From: Anseranas semipalmata | Taxonomy: Eukaryota; Chordata; Aves; Anseriformes; Anseranatidae | Direction: 5' to 3' | NCBI GenBank assembly: GCA_013399115.1 | Contig: VXAA01000908.1 | Location: forward strand, 228,312 to 292,311 | Length of the DNA: 64,000 bases | In this document: positions 1 to 11,649 of the stretch, in pieces | Numbering within the stretch: position 1 is the stretch's first letter | Layout: the number at the start of each line of letters is the position of its first letter | The notes under the pieces: model-generated | What the model saw: the letters and a program-made list of their open reading frames with translations, nothing else | Database searches by the model: none | What the model was told of the DNA's origin: nothing | Program-made: the position numbers and the translations under genes

Positions 1-334
1 TATTAAATGTATGCCCCGTCCTGGTCTTACAGGAGGTGGGAGCCAGCGTGGCAGCCTCGCACGTTCCCATCTCTGCACGACAGAGCGCTGCAGCTGCCAG
101 CGCTGCAGGGAGAGATGGTGGCACAGGGAACGCGCCGGGAGCAAAACAGAGGTGCGGACGCTTGGAGATGATTTGTGTTTCTAGGCTGGGAGCTCTCCTG
201 TCCTTTGTTTTTTCTTTCTGTAGCACTCAGGTTAGCTCGTCCTTTGCCCTAAGACGCGGATTCGAAGCCCGCGGGGCAGGCGAGAGGGGCGAGGCCGCGC
301 GGCTCCCCGCTTCCCGCCGCCGGCCGTTAACCCC
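1..334. other. CpG-rich flank before the first gap
   Basis: No gene is recognised here. GC and CpG content rise steeply towards 334, consistent with the edge of a CpG island whose core is lost in the gap. The open frames that run through the Ns are meaningless. By position it is probably the KBTBD2 promoter flank. A few splice-like AG and GT sites occur, but none can be assigned to an exon. Confidence 0.5.
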
Positions 335-1193
335 NNNNNNNNNNNNNNNNNNNNNNNNNNNNNNNNNNNNNNNNNNNNNNNNNNNNNNNNNNNNNNNNNN
401 NNNNNNNNNNNNNNNNNNNNNNNNNNNNNNNNNNNNNNNNNNNNNNNNNNNNNNNNNNNNNNNNNNNNNNNNNNNNNNNNNNNNNNNNNNNNNNNNNNNN
501 NNNNNNNNNNNNNNNNNNNNNNNNNNNNNNNNNNNNNNNNNNNNNNNNNNNNNNNNNNNNNNNNNNNNNNNNNNNNNNNNNNNNNNNNNNNNNNNNNNNN
601 NNNNNNNNNNNNNNNNNNNNNNNNNNNNNNNNNNNNNNNNNNNNNNNNNNNNNNNNNNNNNNNNNNNNNNNNNNNNNNNNNNNNNNNNNNNNNNNNNNNN
701 NNNNNNNNNNNNNNNNNNNNNNNNNNNNNNNNNNNNNNNNNNNNNNNNNNNNNNNNNNNNNNNNNNNNNNNNNNNNNNNNNNNNNNNNNNNNNNNNNNNN
801 NNNNNNNNNNNNNNNNNNNNNNNNNNNNNNNNNNNNNNNNNNNNNNNNNNNNNNNNNNNNNNNNNNNNNNNNNNNNNNNNNNNNNNNNNNNNNNNNNNNN
901 NNNNNNNNNNNNNNNNNNNNNNNNNNNNNNNNNNNNNNNNNNNNNNNNNNNNNNNNNNNNNNNNNNNNNNNNNNNNNNNNNNNNNNNNNNNNNNNNNNNN
1001 NNNNNNNNNNNNNNNNNNNNNNNNNNNNNNNNNNNNNNNNNNNNNNNNNNNNNNNNNNNNNNNNNNNNNNNNNNNNNNNNNNNNNNNNNNNNNNNNNNNN
1101 NNNNNNNNNNNNNNNNNNNNNNNNNNNNNNNNNNNNNNNNNNNNNNNNNNNNNNNNNNNNNNNNNNNNNNNNNNNNNNNNNNNNNNNNNNNNN
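335..1193. other. Assembly gap (859 N)
   Basis: This is an unbroken run of N. Both flanks are GC-rich, so the missing sequence is probably a GC-rich CpG-island core. It is the likeliest place for the KBTBD2 promoter and its non-coding first exon. Confidence 0.95.
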
Positions 1194-1310
1194 GGTGCCC
1201 CCTCCGCAGGGCTGGCGGGGAGCATCTCGAGGAAGCGGGGAAGGAATTAACCGCAGGGACGGGACGGGACGGCGCGCCTGGGTGTCAGGAAGCGGGAAAA
1301 AAAAAAAAAC
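1194..1310. promoter_or_regulatory. KBTBD2: CpG-island edge with G-rich tandem motif
   Basis: GC-rich sequence continues after the gap and then stops at an A run near 1298. Positions 1256-1272 hold three GGGAC-type units, and more G runs lie at 1217-1220, 1237-1240 and 1280-1282. This suits a promoter-proximal CpG island with G-quadruplex potential on the + strand. Assignment to KBTBD2 is by position only. Confidence 0.4.
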
Positions 1311-1971
1311 CACTTGTTCCTTTTTTAGCACCGCGTGGCTGGATCCCGCAAGCTGTAAACTCCGTCCTGCAGTGGGGTGGGAAGCCGTGGGGCTTGCAGT
1401 GCTCCTCTTCATCTGAGCAGGTAGGGGTGTTTGCACCTTCGCTGCTTTTAGAGATGCTTGGAAGGGCGGGCACGGTGAAGCCTAGGAGGACAGCACTGCA
1501 AGTGGCATTGCCGTCTCTTGTAATCGGCCACCTTTGCTTGCTGATCTCTCTAGAAGTATGCTTAGATATGATGTTAATACCTACAGTGACCATGGGTGGG
1601 ATTCAGTGTTTATATGTGGATTTGAAGAGTCGAATAGTTCTTGGTGAACTTCTATAGACTAAATACTAGAGATCGTAAAATAGCTTTGAAATTAGCCATC
1701 TGCATGCCTAAGATTTTCCAGTGTTTATTATTTCTGTTACGAATGGGGTAGATATCTGCTGCTTTTGAAATAACTTTAACAATTGTTTAGAAATGGATTG
1801 TTGTTGTATTTAGCATCAGCATTTTTAGAGATTTCCCTGCAAAGCTGAAGCTCAGCTTTCTACCTCACCTTGTGATCGCAGGGGACCTCAAAGGTCATGT
1901 TCTGTTGTGAGCTTATCTCTGGCTATGTCTGCATGAGTTTTGTTAAGATGATGTATTTTAGAAATCCTTGA

Positions 1972-2031
1972 GCGGGGGGGGTTGGACTAGATGATCTCTT
2001 CCAACCTCAACCATTCTGCTAAATTCTGTTA
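1972..2031 (+). mobile_element. CR1 LINE 3' tail fragment
   Basis: The stretch contains the typical avian CR1 tail words GGTTGGACTAGATGATCT and TTCCAACC, then a decayed ATTCTGTT-type end. The orientation is sense on the + strand. Only about 60 bp remains, so it is truncated and has no coding capacity. Confidence 0.75.
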
Positions 2032-4854
2032 GATCAGCTTAGAACATTTCTGAGAAACTGAACTAGGGGGAATAGGCAATTTTTAATGTTCAATATTTTG
2101 ATATACTCAGATAGGTAAATCATGTAGTCTCACGATCTGGGTATAGGTGTCACACCTCTTTTCAAATTATTTTTGTGTGTGCAGTAAAAGGGTCCGGTTA
2201 TGCTTGGTGGTGTGTCCCTAGCATCTTTAGAAAGACTAAAGCTGAGAAAAGGATGTTGCAGCTCAGTATTTTTGATTATTTTTTTTTAGGCAGATGTTTT
2301 GATTTTGGTCATGTGATTATGAAACAGACCATAATTGGTGCAAATCCAAAAATGTCTTTTCCTTAATTTAGTAGCTGTTGCATTAGGAGAATAAACTTTA
2401 CATGGATAAACAAAGTATCCATTTTAAGTCTCTAACCTTTCAGGAAGTAATTTATGGGTAGTTAAACTGCATTAGTTATTAGTCTAATTTCTTAATGTAG
2501 AAGTGCTTGAGTTTATAGTTAAATAATCACTGAGATACAGTGATATTCGTGGGAATGATATATACGTGTAATGTGGAGTTCAAGTTCTTAAAGAAAACTG
2601 TCTACCTTCATTAACATACTAGAGTTCAGAGAAAAAAAACTTTTCTGTACATACATACGTGGCTGGATCTTGCTAGAGACATCCATGGCCCACTTATTTT
2701 CAAAGGTTAATTTTCCAAGACAGGTCAGGTCTTTCTACAAAACAGAAACACCCTTGGGGATGGAAACTACCTATGCTCAACACAGAAGGCCAGTTGCCAA
2801 GTTAAGTTGCTGGTTTATCTTGTGCTAATTTTATTTCTGAGCAGGTATTTCCTTTAGTGTATAACTTCCTTTAGGAGCAGAAAAACAGGAAAGAAACTGG
2901 TACTGAGGAGTGCATTGTGACCAAACGTGTTGTTAGCATGGAGTCTGGCACTTAGTCTGTAGCTTCTGTCCAGTTCCAGAAAGCTTACCTACCTCGAAGT
3001 TGTAACTTGCTTCCCAGTCATAATATGTATGGAAAATAGTACTAGTTTCCAAGTGAATAGTAGTTTTCAAGACAAAAACATTGTAGGAATAAATCAGTCC
3101 TTAGTTTTCGTGAGATTTCATGTTCTTGCCTCATTAGTATCTCCTTGATGTCCTCAGGTTTCTGGACTACAGTGCTATCAAAGATACCTTTGATGGCTTT
3201 GCAAGAGAGGAAAACTTGGAACTGCTTCATCAATTACCTATTTCATTTTTGCTGCCAAGGATGCAAACTTGATACATTACTCAGGAATCCATAGCTTCCA
3301 ACTCCTTTTTCTTCTTTCTTTCCTATCTTTGAGATGAGTTGGCTAGGTGTATTGATTTAAATAATTGATTTAATCATTTTTAGTACTTGTGTTCCCCCTT
3401 GCCATTAGTTGGTATAATCACTTTGAAAACACATTGATGTGCAACTCAGCATGTTGTTAACACTAGATACGTATCAAAGTACCTAAACTTGGTACTTTCA
3501 TTGCTCTCTACACATTTGAACACTTGTATAGTTTGGCTTAGGGTTTTTCAGTTCTTAATTCTGACATTTCATTATGTTAAAAATAGTGAATGACTCACTT
3601 CTTTAGACATGTTTTTACTTGTGATTTGTATGAAGCTGCACTTGGATGGGAGTTGCAATTTGATTAAAAGTGCACAAAAGTAGTATTTAAAGCTTCTTAT
3701 TAGTTAAAACTGCATTAAAAAGGTTGAATGTCCAGGGAAGTAAGCTGTTTTTTTCCCCAAACATACAGGTTTATTGAAGTGTTGGTTGTAGTTGGTGAAG
3801 TTAGTTCGAGAGGTATTTAGATGGTTGAAGATGCGGATAGGAACCTGTAAGGCTTTCATAGGTCTTTATGTATTTCTGTGAATTTTATTGGAAGTTAGGC
3901 ATGTAATCTGGCAGACTTCTTAATTGGATTTTCAGAAGAATGTATTTCTTTTCCTAGTATCAAAATATTGAAGTTAAAAACGACTGCAAAACATGTTCGT
4001 GTATCTGCTTTGCGCTTCTTACAGTTTGGAAAAAAATTAAGCAATTTCTTTTCTTTTTTAAAAAAAAAAGACAAATTAGTTCAGTTGAAGAGTGCTATAT
4101 CTATATATCTCATTCCTTTCCCTAGTAATTAAGTTGGAAATAATAGATATATTCTTTCTACAATATAAGTTGAACTATAGAACAACATTTCTACGTATGT
4201 AATACAGGATGCATCTCTGTGCATTAATCTTTCTCTGACCTCAGAAGATAAACAGATTCAAGGAAAGCAATTAATAGCTTTCCCATAACTCATTAGCATT
4301 TGATGACTAACTTTTGGAATGGTCTAATTCAGCTTTGAAGTACATGAACAAGTGTTAAAGCCACCCCATTAGAATTACTTCAGCTAAAAAGTATAATTAA
4401 AAACAAATCCTCTTATCCACCTGTTACTTAATGTCGCTCTTCAGCTTGATACAGAGTTAGTTTGGCTCACCAGGTAACATTTTGGTTTAGTTTGCAGTCT
4501 GGTACCATTGTGGCCTTCCAGCAGCTATCTACCCTCCTTTTTTAGACGGCCGACTTCCACGAAGTTACCCAGAACAAAACGGTCATTCCAGTGACATATC
4601 TGAAGCGAGAGGAAAGTCTTATTCACAGAACTTTTATTCAGGGATTATTTTTATTCTATCGGTTTCAGTTCAGTATATTACGCCAACTTCAACCGTAAAT
4701 CTTTTCGTCTGTAAATCAGAAATGTTTACCTCTGTGTAGCTGTTAGAACTACAGGAGACTGTGGTTTATCTGTAGACATCTTGTCAAGCTGATAGCATCA
4801 GTGCCACAGTTCTTCAGTTAGTTGAGATTCAAGAGCTGTGTGCCAACCAAGCAT

Positions 4855-5020
4855 AGTGCAGTGATAGAGACATTAGGCTGGGACTTGGAGAACTGAGCCT
4901 CTTAAAGTTTTCTTTTGGATGTGCTGATTCTTATTTCAGTGTCTCAGTTTCTCATCTTCTAAAGTGAGAAGAATTAATCTTTAAACACCTGTCTTGAACT
5001 CTTCAGGGAGAGGCATGAGA
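4855..5020 (+). mobile_element. MIR-like SINE relic
   Basis: The order of diverged words follows the MIR consensus in sense. A GTGCAGTGATAGAGACATTA start resembles the tRNA-derived head. Then comes a region like 'TCAGTTTCTCATCTTCTAAA' and an 'AATTAATCTTTAAA' tail region. It is old and heavily mutated. The call rests on remembered consensus, not an alignment. Confidence 0.55.
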
Positions 5021-7735
5021 GAGCTAGGTAGTCTTGGATGACTTTGCAGGCACAAAATGATGTTCCTACACCACTGACCCTTGTGTTTTGAACAAATTCA
5101 CTTCTCTTGGGCAAATTACTATTGAAATAGTGGTGATTTTGGAACAGAAATTTAGAGATCCTTGATGAATTGTTCTCCTAAGAATTTAGTATGGTTCCAC
5201 TAGAAGGGAGTGGAATGCAACTCCTGACTTTGTGACAAATACGAAATTTTGTTCCTTAGTAAATAGTTATCATTGGCAGCAAAACTCAGTACGGATGTGG
5301 AAAACGGGAGTTAAGTACATAGCATATGGCTACCAACAGGAGAACCTCTGGTGCACATCGTGGAAGAGATTGTGTCAGATCAGCTATAAACCAAAGAGTC
5401 CAGCTTTGTGAATTTACAGTTTAAAGGTGATTCACATCACATAAATGTTCTGCAACAAGACTCCTGTCATCTCCTCAATCTTTTCTGCCACCAAGGGTCA
5501 TACTCAAATGTTCTGGCTATTTATAGTAATTAATTTCACAGTTTCAACTTGTCTTCTGTTGAACAGGTCTGCTTTCTCAGTCGACTGTCAGCCACATTGC
5601 CAAAATTGTATTTAATCTTACTAGCCGGTGTACATCAACTTCTCTATGGGACGCCTTGGATTGGTTCTGTTACATGATGACTAAAACAGTGTATATTGAC
5701 GCTTTGCTTTTTTTCCTGTTCCTGAAGATTTATAGTCTTTAAAATTACATCGGGATAGGAAGTTATGGTAACAACGACTTCTTTTACTAAAGCTTAGTAA
5801 TACTGATGTTCTGCCTGAACGAAGCGTAATGTGCCAGCTTGTATTGTTGAAACATTACTCCTAAGCCAGGAAAAACAATGCTGTAGAGAGACCCTGGATA
5901 CCAGTAGAGCCACGAGCTATTTATTTCTGTGGGTCTAACGCACTTAGGAAGTCTGCATGTCTCTGTAGCCATATAAAGTTCAGTGCAAAATCTGTCAATG
6001 GATTAGGTTGCACGTTAAGCTATTATCAGATAACCAGGATAGTGGTCACTTACGTACAGATAGGGTGCATACTAATTTGGTGAAAAGAAGCCGTGACTTG
6101 AGGCAAAAAGTCATTGCTTTAGATAAGCAAATTTCTTGATATACATCTGGTTTAGTGACTTCAGCATTTAACTGTACCTGAAACTTGAAGGTTTGAAGTC
6201 AAGAATTCATGATATTATCTGTTCTTACAGCAGACAGTGGTCTCTCCTTTGTCCTCCTCCAAATATTTGAACACCTTTTCTACTTAACTAACTGGCTTCT
6301 CCTGAACAAAGAGTGAACATTGGCTTTGATTATTTTGACTTTTCCAGTTAAATAACCAGTTAATAAGATTTGAGATTATTATTTGTGTATATTCACCGAA
6401 AAAGAAATAGATTAGTGACGTTAAATTAGTAGTAATTAAAGTGGCATTAGTTAACCATACGTGCTTGAGTGAATGTTAAGACAGCTGTCTTTGAATTGTG
6501 TCATAGGCGGGGCTCTGCTGCAGTAGATCTTTGATGTGGCTGGCAGGTATTTCTGCAGCCTTCATCTTGCACTAAATCTTGTAATTTTGTATGGAATTTA
6601 AAGTATGTCATTTCAAGTAAAGTATATTGCATTCACCATTCTTCATGAACTATAATGATAGTGATGTCATAAACATTAGACAAGTATGTTACTGGCTATT
6701 CCTCCTTTTTGGAATGTAAAGGAACAGTGCAATATTAAATAAATGTGGAAGTATTTGATGGATATGGTACTCTGCGCTTTATGATGATGATTTTACTGTC
6801 ACAACTCTCCCATTCTTAATTATGGACATGGGAGTATGGTGAACCTGACCCCTTTTTTAAGAGAAATAGAAATGTTCAAACAAGAAAACAGACTTTGGTA
6901 ACCTGTGGTCATTGCTTTTATAATGACTCCAAGCTTTTTGACCTCTGCTATTCCAGCATCCCTTTGCTCTTGTTACCTTATTTTTCTTTTCTCCTGTCAG
7001 CAGTGGTCATGCTTACCTGGCTGTATGGAAATGACTTAGAAGGGGGAAAAAAATGGAATGGGGAATGTCAATACATGAAGCCCTTCTGCACAGAGAAGAT
7101 GATTCGAATAAGCACTGGGAACATAGGTTGTTAGGTTTTCAAATCCTCAGCTCTGTTTTTGCTTGTTGTGTAGTAGAATGTCAAAGGTAATAGGTGAAAA
7201 AAGTGGTTTGATTATGATGCTGAGAGTCTAGTTGGAAAATGAACGCTGAAGAAACAACATTTATATTCTTTGTAACCCTAGTGTTGATAAGCTTTCAGTA
7301 GACAGAAACATACCGACAGGAAAAAATAGTCACTTTTTTTTCATTTTTCTATTAAACAGCTCTTTTCAATGGTTGAAGGAAGTATGCAGGTGAACTCAGT
7401 GGGAAAAATTGGGTAATTCTTGGAAGAGGATTAGTCTTCCTGAACCTTGTTTTAGCTTTCCAGCCTTAGAAACTGCATTGACAAATTATCTTAATTTATG
7501 GGTCTAGATCTTGATGAGAGTTCATATACAAACTCTTCTGCTTTTTTTGTTTAAATGTTCTTTCTACAAGAATATTTGTGCGAGTAATATGTACTTATTT
7601 AGAAATAAGGTTGTTAGACAACTACTTTTAAGGGGTAGCTATGAGAGGAAAAATTGTATCTTGGAAAAGTGCTAATGTGTAAATCAATTTTATTTTCTTG
7701 CTTTCAGTCACTCAAGTGCAGCCGCTGATCACGAG

Positions 7736-7828
7736 ATGCTACCACGGAATCTACCTCAGAATTCACTTTCGGTCGTTCGTCTGCTGCGTCACTATATATC
7801 TCAACAGGAGCTCTGCAGACACTCTTGA
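7736..7828 (+). promoter_or_regulatory. KBTBD2: Upstream ORF, 30 codons, in KBTBD2 leader
   Basis: An ATG with G at -3 opens a 30-residue frame ending in TGA, about 240 bases before the main start. Its peptide resembles nothing I recognise. Such upstream frames commonly lower translation of the main ORF. Function here is inferred. Confidence 0.45.
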
Positions 7829-7863
7829 AAGTCTCTGAACAGATTGGGACGTCAAATCAAAGA

Positions 7864-7880
7864 ATGATGACCTAATGTAG
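7864..7880 (+). promoter_or_regulatory. KBTBD2: Minimal upstream ORFs, including ATG-TAG
   Basis: Two tandem ATGs open a three-codon frame ending in TAA (7864-7875). The last A of that stop begins an ATG followed at once by TAG (7875-7880). Start-stop elements of this type can stall initiating ribosomes. Their use here is untested. Confidence 0.4.
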
Positions 7881-8055
7881 GTCAAAGTCTGAAACATTGA
7901 TTCAGCAGTTCAAGATAACACTGCCTTTTTTATCAGTATCACTTCTGAAGGCTACAGATCTCCTGCAGTTTCTTCCCTGATTACTTCAGAAATATTCAGC
8001 TGACCTTTCTCTGGCAAAAAGATCTTGACTTTTCACTCTGGTCCTGGAAATATTA

Positions 8056-8100
8056 ATGGAATACAGTCATGTCTACCCAGGACGAGAGGCAGATAAATAG
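8056..8100 (+). promoter_or_regulatory. KBTBD2: Upstream ORF overlapping the KBTBD2 start codon
   Basis: An ATG 13 bases before the main start lies in the +1 frame relative to it and ends in TAG at 8098-8100, inside the coding region. A ribosome starting here would bypass the main start. Its context is weak (T at -3), which would favour leaky scanning to 8069. Confidence 0.45.
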
Positions 8101-8238
8101 CGAATATGCTGTATCCTTGCTGGAGCAGTTAAAATTCTTTTATGAACAGCAGTTGCTAACTGACATAGTATTGATTGTTGAGGGTACTGAATTTCCCTGC
8201 CATAAGATGGTTCTTGCCACATGCAGTTCATATTTCAG
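8069..8238 (+). CDS. KBTBD2: KBTBD2 coding exon A (residues 1-57)
   Basis: KBTBD2 is a Kelch and BTB domain protein. It acts as a substrate adaptor for CUL3-RING ubiquitin ligase; the known mammalian substrate is p85-alpha, the regulatory subunit of PI3-kinase, which links it to insulin signalling. This exon encodes the N-terminus and the first half of the BTB fold, including [17 protein letters not shown] (about residues 31-47). The start ATG at 8069 matches the conserved [10 protein letters not shown] beginning, with G at -3. The exon ends TTC-AG before GTAAGT, in phase 2. Together the three coding exons give 623 residues, the usual vertebrate length as I recall it, with no break. Identification is by recognising the near-invariant protein sequence. 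Confidence 0.97.
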
Positions 8239-11038
8239 GTAAGTATTCAAAGCAAGATCTCTTAATTTAAGAAAATCTATGGTATCTGTTTTTTGAGTGT
8301 AGTATTACTTAATTGATTAACAAATAACGTGTTGCAGAGCATTTTAGAGGCCAGTGGAGTGAGCAAGTCAAAAACTAAGTATCATTACTTGCCAACATCA
8401 AAAGAGTAAACTACATTTTCTAGTGACTTACTCTGGATAGGTACTGTAGCTTTCTACAATAAGTGCAAAAGGAGAATCACACTTGTGATGGTTAGTGTTC
8501 TTTAGGGAGTTAAGTAAATTTCTTATTCTTCATACTTAAAAAAGATTTAAAAATTAACTATTTTTTTTCCAAGGTAGGGTAACTAGAGATTATTGAGACT
8601 TGCCTATGGGAGTTCCATTGTCACGTTTGTTATCTGTGCTTTCTTAGCAGAAGCCTCTGCTGAAGGTAGGGAGTACCGTGCAAGCTTGTGGCTTCCTTTT
8701 CTGAATCACCTGTTTTTTCTCTGCTCAGCAGAGAAGCCAGAAATTCTTCTCTTTCCTGAGTCTTGCTGTGATGCAACACGTTTATTTATTTATTTCCCCA
8801 CTGAGATGCTGTTGCAGTTTTTAATCCAGTAGCTCCTGCTCCCTGGGTGTCCTGCTCTTTGTCTTTTCGAAACTTTTTACTAATAAGATCTGTGAAGTGC
8901 TACTGCTTTTTGCAGATACCTTCATAGTAAGTCCTAGAAGATGAGGCACCGTGAATTTTCTGTAGTGATTAATCATTCTTTGTTAGTAACACAGTACAAT
9001 TAATCTGCTTATCTGGAAGGAATTTTGAAGCTTGAGACTAGTCAAGCCATCCATGCATATTCTATCTTCCTGATGCATTGTGGAGGGATTCTAACTTTTC
9101 TTTCCCATTTCATCAAGAGGTTTGCAAATTCTGTTTTCCTATTGAGATGGTCTCCCTATACAGAACACTTTTTAAAAATGTTTCCTGTATTCTGCCTTCT
9201 TGTATCAGAATGTAACTGAATGTGAGAAACTCTTCCTCACTGCTATTGTTTGCGTTCATTTTTTCATCTCAGATGAATCTGGTGCAATTTTTAGCAACAA
9301 GTATTGTGTGATCACTAGATAATGATTATTGCTGTTGGCCTTCTGCAGATGACACAGTTCCAACAGTCTATAAAATAACAGCCACTGGAAACGTGGCCAG
9401 ATTTAGTGTGGGTGGCTAATCATAAGGTTGGAAAGCTGTCATGAGTCCATGCAGTGTGAAGCATCAGAATATGCAGTCAAATCTCTTATTCATATGTGTT
9501 TATTATTTATGGAATGAGGTTTTGGCACTGGTTAAAAGTAGTGTCAAGCTTGTGGTTTTGTCATGTTCTGTTTTTTCTTCTCTACTTTGGTTTACAAAAA
9601 AGATGCTCAGTTTCCTAAATTTAGCCTTATTATGAAAAATTGATAGCCCTGAAGGCGGCTGTGGTGAGAAGGGGAAGAACAGAAAAGCATCTCTCAGTGA
9701 TCCAGCCGTTGGGTACGAGTGCAGCCAGCTTACCTTCCGTCTTTGTGCTTAAACACTCTGCTAGCAACAGCCCAGCTTTGGCACGTGCTGCTCAGCTGTG
9801 TGTAGGCGTGTGCCAAAGCCAGATTCTGTAACAGCTCCCCCTTAAGTTTTATGAAGAGGAGCCTCTTCCAGTACTCTTAGTGTCTTGCTTACCTTTAAAA
9901 AGCTGCCTGGCAAGTTGAGATACTCGCTTGGCCAGTGATTCCCCCTAAAATGCAAGTTGCCTTGAGTTAAGGAGCTTACAAGAAGACAGAGAGATGGAGT
10001 GGGGACTGGAGGAATAGTGGTGGGGCACTGTTTGTATCAGATGTTTTGTGGCAGGGCTTTGTCAGGGAGTGTAACCATGTTGCCTTCACCTCTGCAGCTA
10101 CAGGCAGAGCTACAGGGTGCACTCACTGTCCCTTCAAATTTCTCTCAGGTCTGGTTTCCTAAAAAGCTCCAAATACAAAGAAACTTAAGCTGAATTTTCC
10201 ATATCACCATTACTACCAAACCTGAATTAATATAAAGCTCTTAAAATGGATTTCACCTATTTTAAGAAAATGAGCATGTACCTGGTTTGTTGTACCAGAG
10301 TCCAATTACCTCTTAACTGTGTTACAATTAAAAAACAAACACACCCAAGCATAATGGCCAATAAGTATATAAAGCATTAGGGAAGTAATAACCTTTTCTT
10401 TAAATAGCCTTTCTATTTTTCAGGAGGGTATAATAGAGATACTCAAGGGATTATTTTTTTTCAGACCAGATCTGATAGTTTTTTCTGCCATTGATTTTTG
10501 TCTACAAACTTGAAGTTTACTGCATACTGTGAATGGTATATAAGAAATACTTCATGGAGTGTTAGTGCTTGCTCCTTTTTCTGAGCTTTCTCTTCCTCCC
10601 AGAGAAGCGTGCTTTTTGATATTAGTTAGCTCAGTCCATTGCATAAGTCATTGTTTTCATTTTAGAATCTAAAACGTATCTCTATATGTTTAAATGCTGT
10701 TTTCTGGAGGATGTTTCTTCCCTCTTATCGCCTAACAGAAAAAAGTTTAAAATTTCAATAATTAGTTCTCTGCTGATTAACACAAAATAGTTTGCATATA
10801 TATGAAATACTTCTATAGAAGTCACTGATGTTACTTTTTTTAATGTGCAGTACAAGTGCTTTATCTTCAATACCAGATGGTAGCCTAAGGAAAATACTAA
10901 ATACCTGTACATAGAAAACCAAAAAGATTGTTTACCTTTTGGAGTGTAATCACTGTAGACTTAAAAGTGATAAAGTGACTATTTAAGATAACAGTACTTA
11001 CTGTTAGTTCTTGTCTTAATATGTATATTTTTCTTCAG
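8239..11038 (+). other. KBTBD2: KBTBD2 intron between coding exons A and B
   Basis: The 2.8-kb intron begins GTAAGT and ends TTCTTCAG. Open frames of 60-80 codons occur by chance. I see no repeat, RNA gene or known protein in it. Confidence 0.9.
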
Positions 11039-11204
11039 AGCCATGTTCATGAGCGGGCTAAGTGAAAGTAAACAAACACACGTACACCTGAGGAATGTGG
11101 ATGCAGCCACTTTACAAATTATCATAACTTACGCATACACGGGTAACTTGGCAATAAGTGACAGCACGGTAGAACAGCTTTACGAAACTGCCTGCTTCTT
11201 ACAG
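11039..11204 (+). CDS. KBTBD2: KBTBD2 coding exon B (residues 57-112)
   Basis: This exon continues the BTB domain with [12 protein letters not shown] and the alpha/beta segment ending YETACFLQ. It starts in phase 2, completing Arg57, and ends in phase 0 on CAG before GTAGGA. The BTB fold is the dimerisation and CUL3-binding surface in this family. No substitutions disrupt the frame. Confidence 0.97.
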
Positions 11205-11649
11205 GTAGGAATGTTTTACTTTGAGTATGAAATAAGTGCTTCTAATATCTGAACCATTTTTTTTCTTGTTGGAGAGTCCTTTCTGTTTGTTCACTTCAAA
11301 ATACCCCTGTTCAATTTCCTTAGCACAGACAGCAGTTGCCTGTGAGACACCTTTCATGTACACATCCCTCTTTTCCTTTGGGGAGGGTGGAAGTAAAACA
11401 GCACACTTACAATGTTTAGGTAATTAGTTTCTCAAGCAGCCATCATAATGTAATGTACTAAATCTGCATGAATCTCTTGAGTAAGTCACTGCTGTATTTT
11501 TGTGTGTATATGTATGTATCTGTATATATATAGTATTCCAGGCCTAAACTGTTGTTTAACACTAAATGCAAGTACTTTTACCTGCTGCTGGTAAGAGAAG
11601 GAATAGATTGTATGTGGCATACTCAATGTCTTTTCTCTTTACATTACAG
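11205..11649 (+). other. KBTBD2: KBTBD2 intron between coding exons B and C
   Basis: The 445-bp intron begins GTAGGA and ends CATTACAG. Its last 84 bases happen to be open in frame with the next exon, starting at an ATG at 11566. This looks like chance, because the encoded residues do not belong to the family. Confidence 0.9.

Larger units (their letters stand above)
1311..7707 (+). other. KBTBD2: Probable KBTBD2 intron 1
   Basis: This is AT-rich non-coding sequence between the CpG island and the acceptor before 7708. Its own 5' splice site was not located, because exon 1 is probably in the gap. It holds a short CR1 tail near 1972 and a MIR-like relic near 4855. No long frame here resembles a known protein. 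Confidence 0.55.
7708..8068 (+). other. KBTBD2: KBTBD2 5' leader, start of exon 2
   Basis: A strong 3' splice site (pyrimidine tract then TTTCAG at 7702-7707) precedes this stretch, which runs without a break into the start codon at 8069. It is therefore the non-coding beginning of the first coding exon. The 361-base leader contains four upstream ATGs, listed separately. The acceptor is inferred from its motif; a more upstream transcription start is not excluded. Confidence 0.7.

Noticed and set aside
36..1436. Long open frames across the first gap on both strands
   Set aside because: They are open only because N codons cannot be stops. The real flanking residues show no family resemblance.
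11566..11649. In-frame upstream extension of KBTBD2 exon C beginning at an ATG
   Set aside because: A good acceptor lies at 11649 and the extra residues are absent from the family. The open frame is short enough to be chance.
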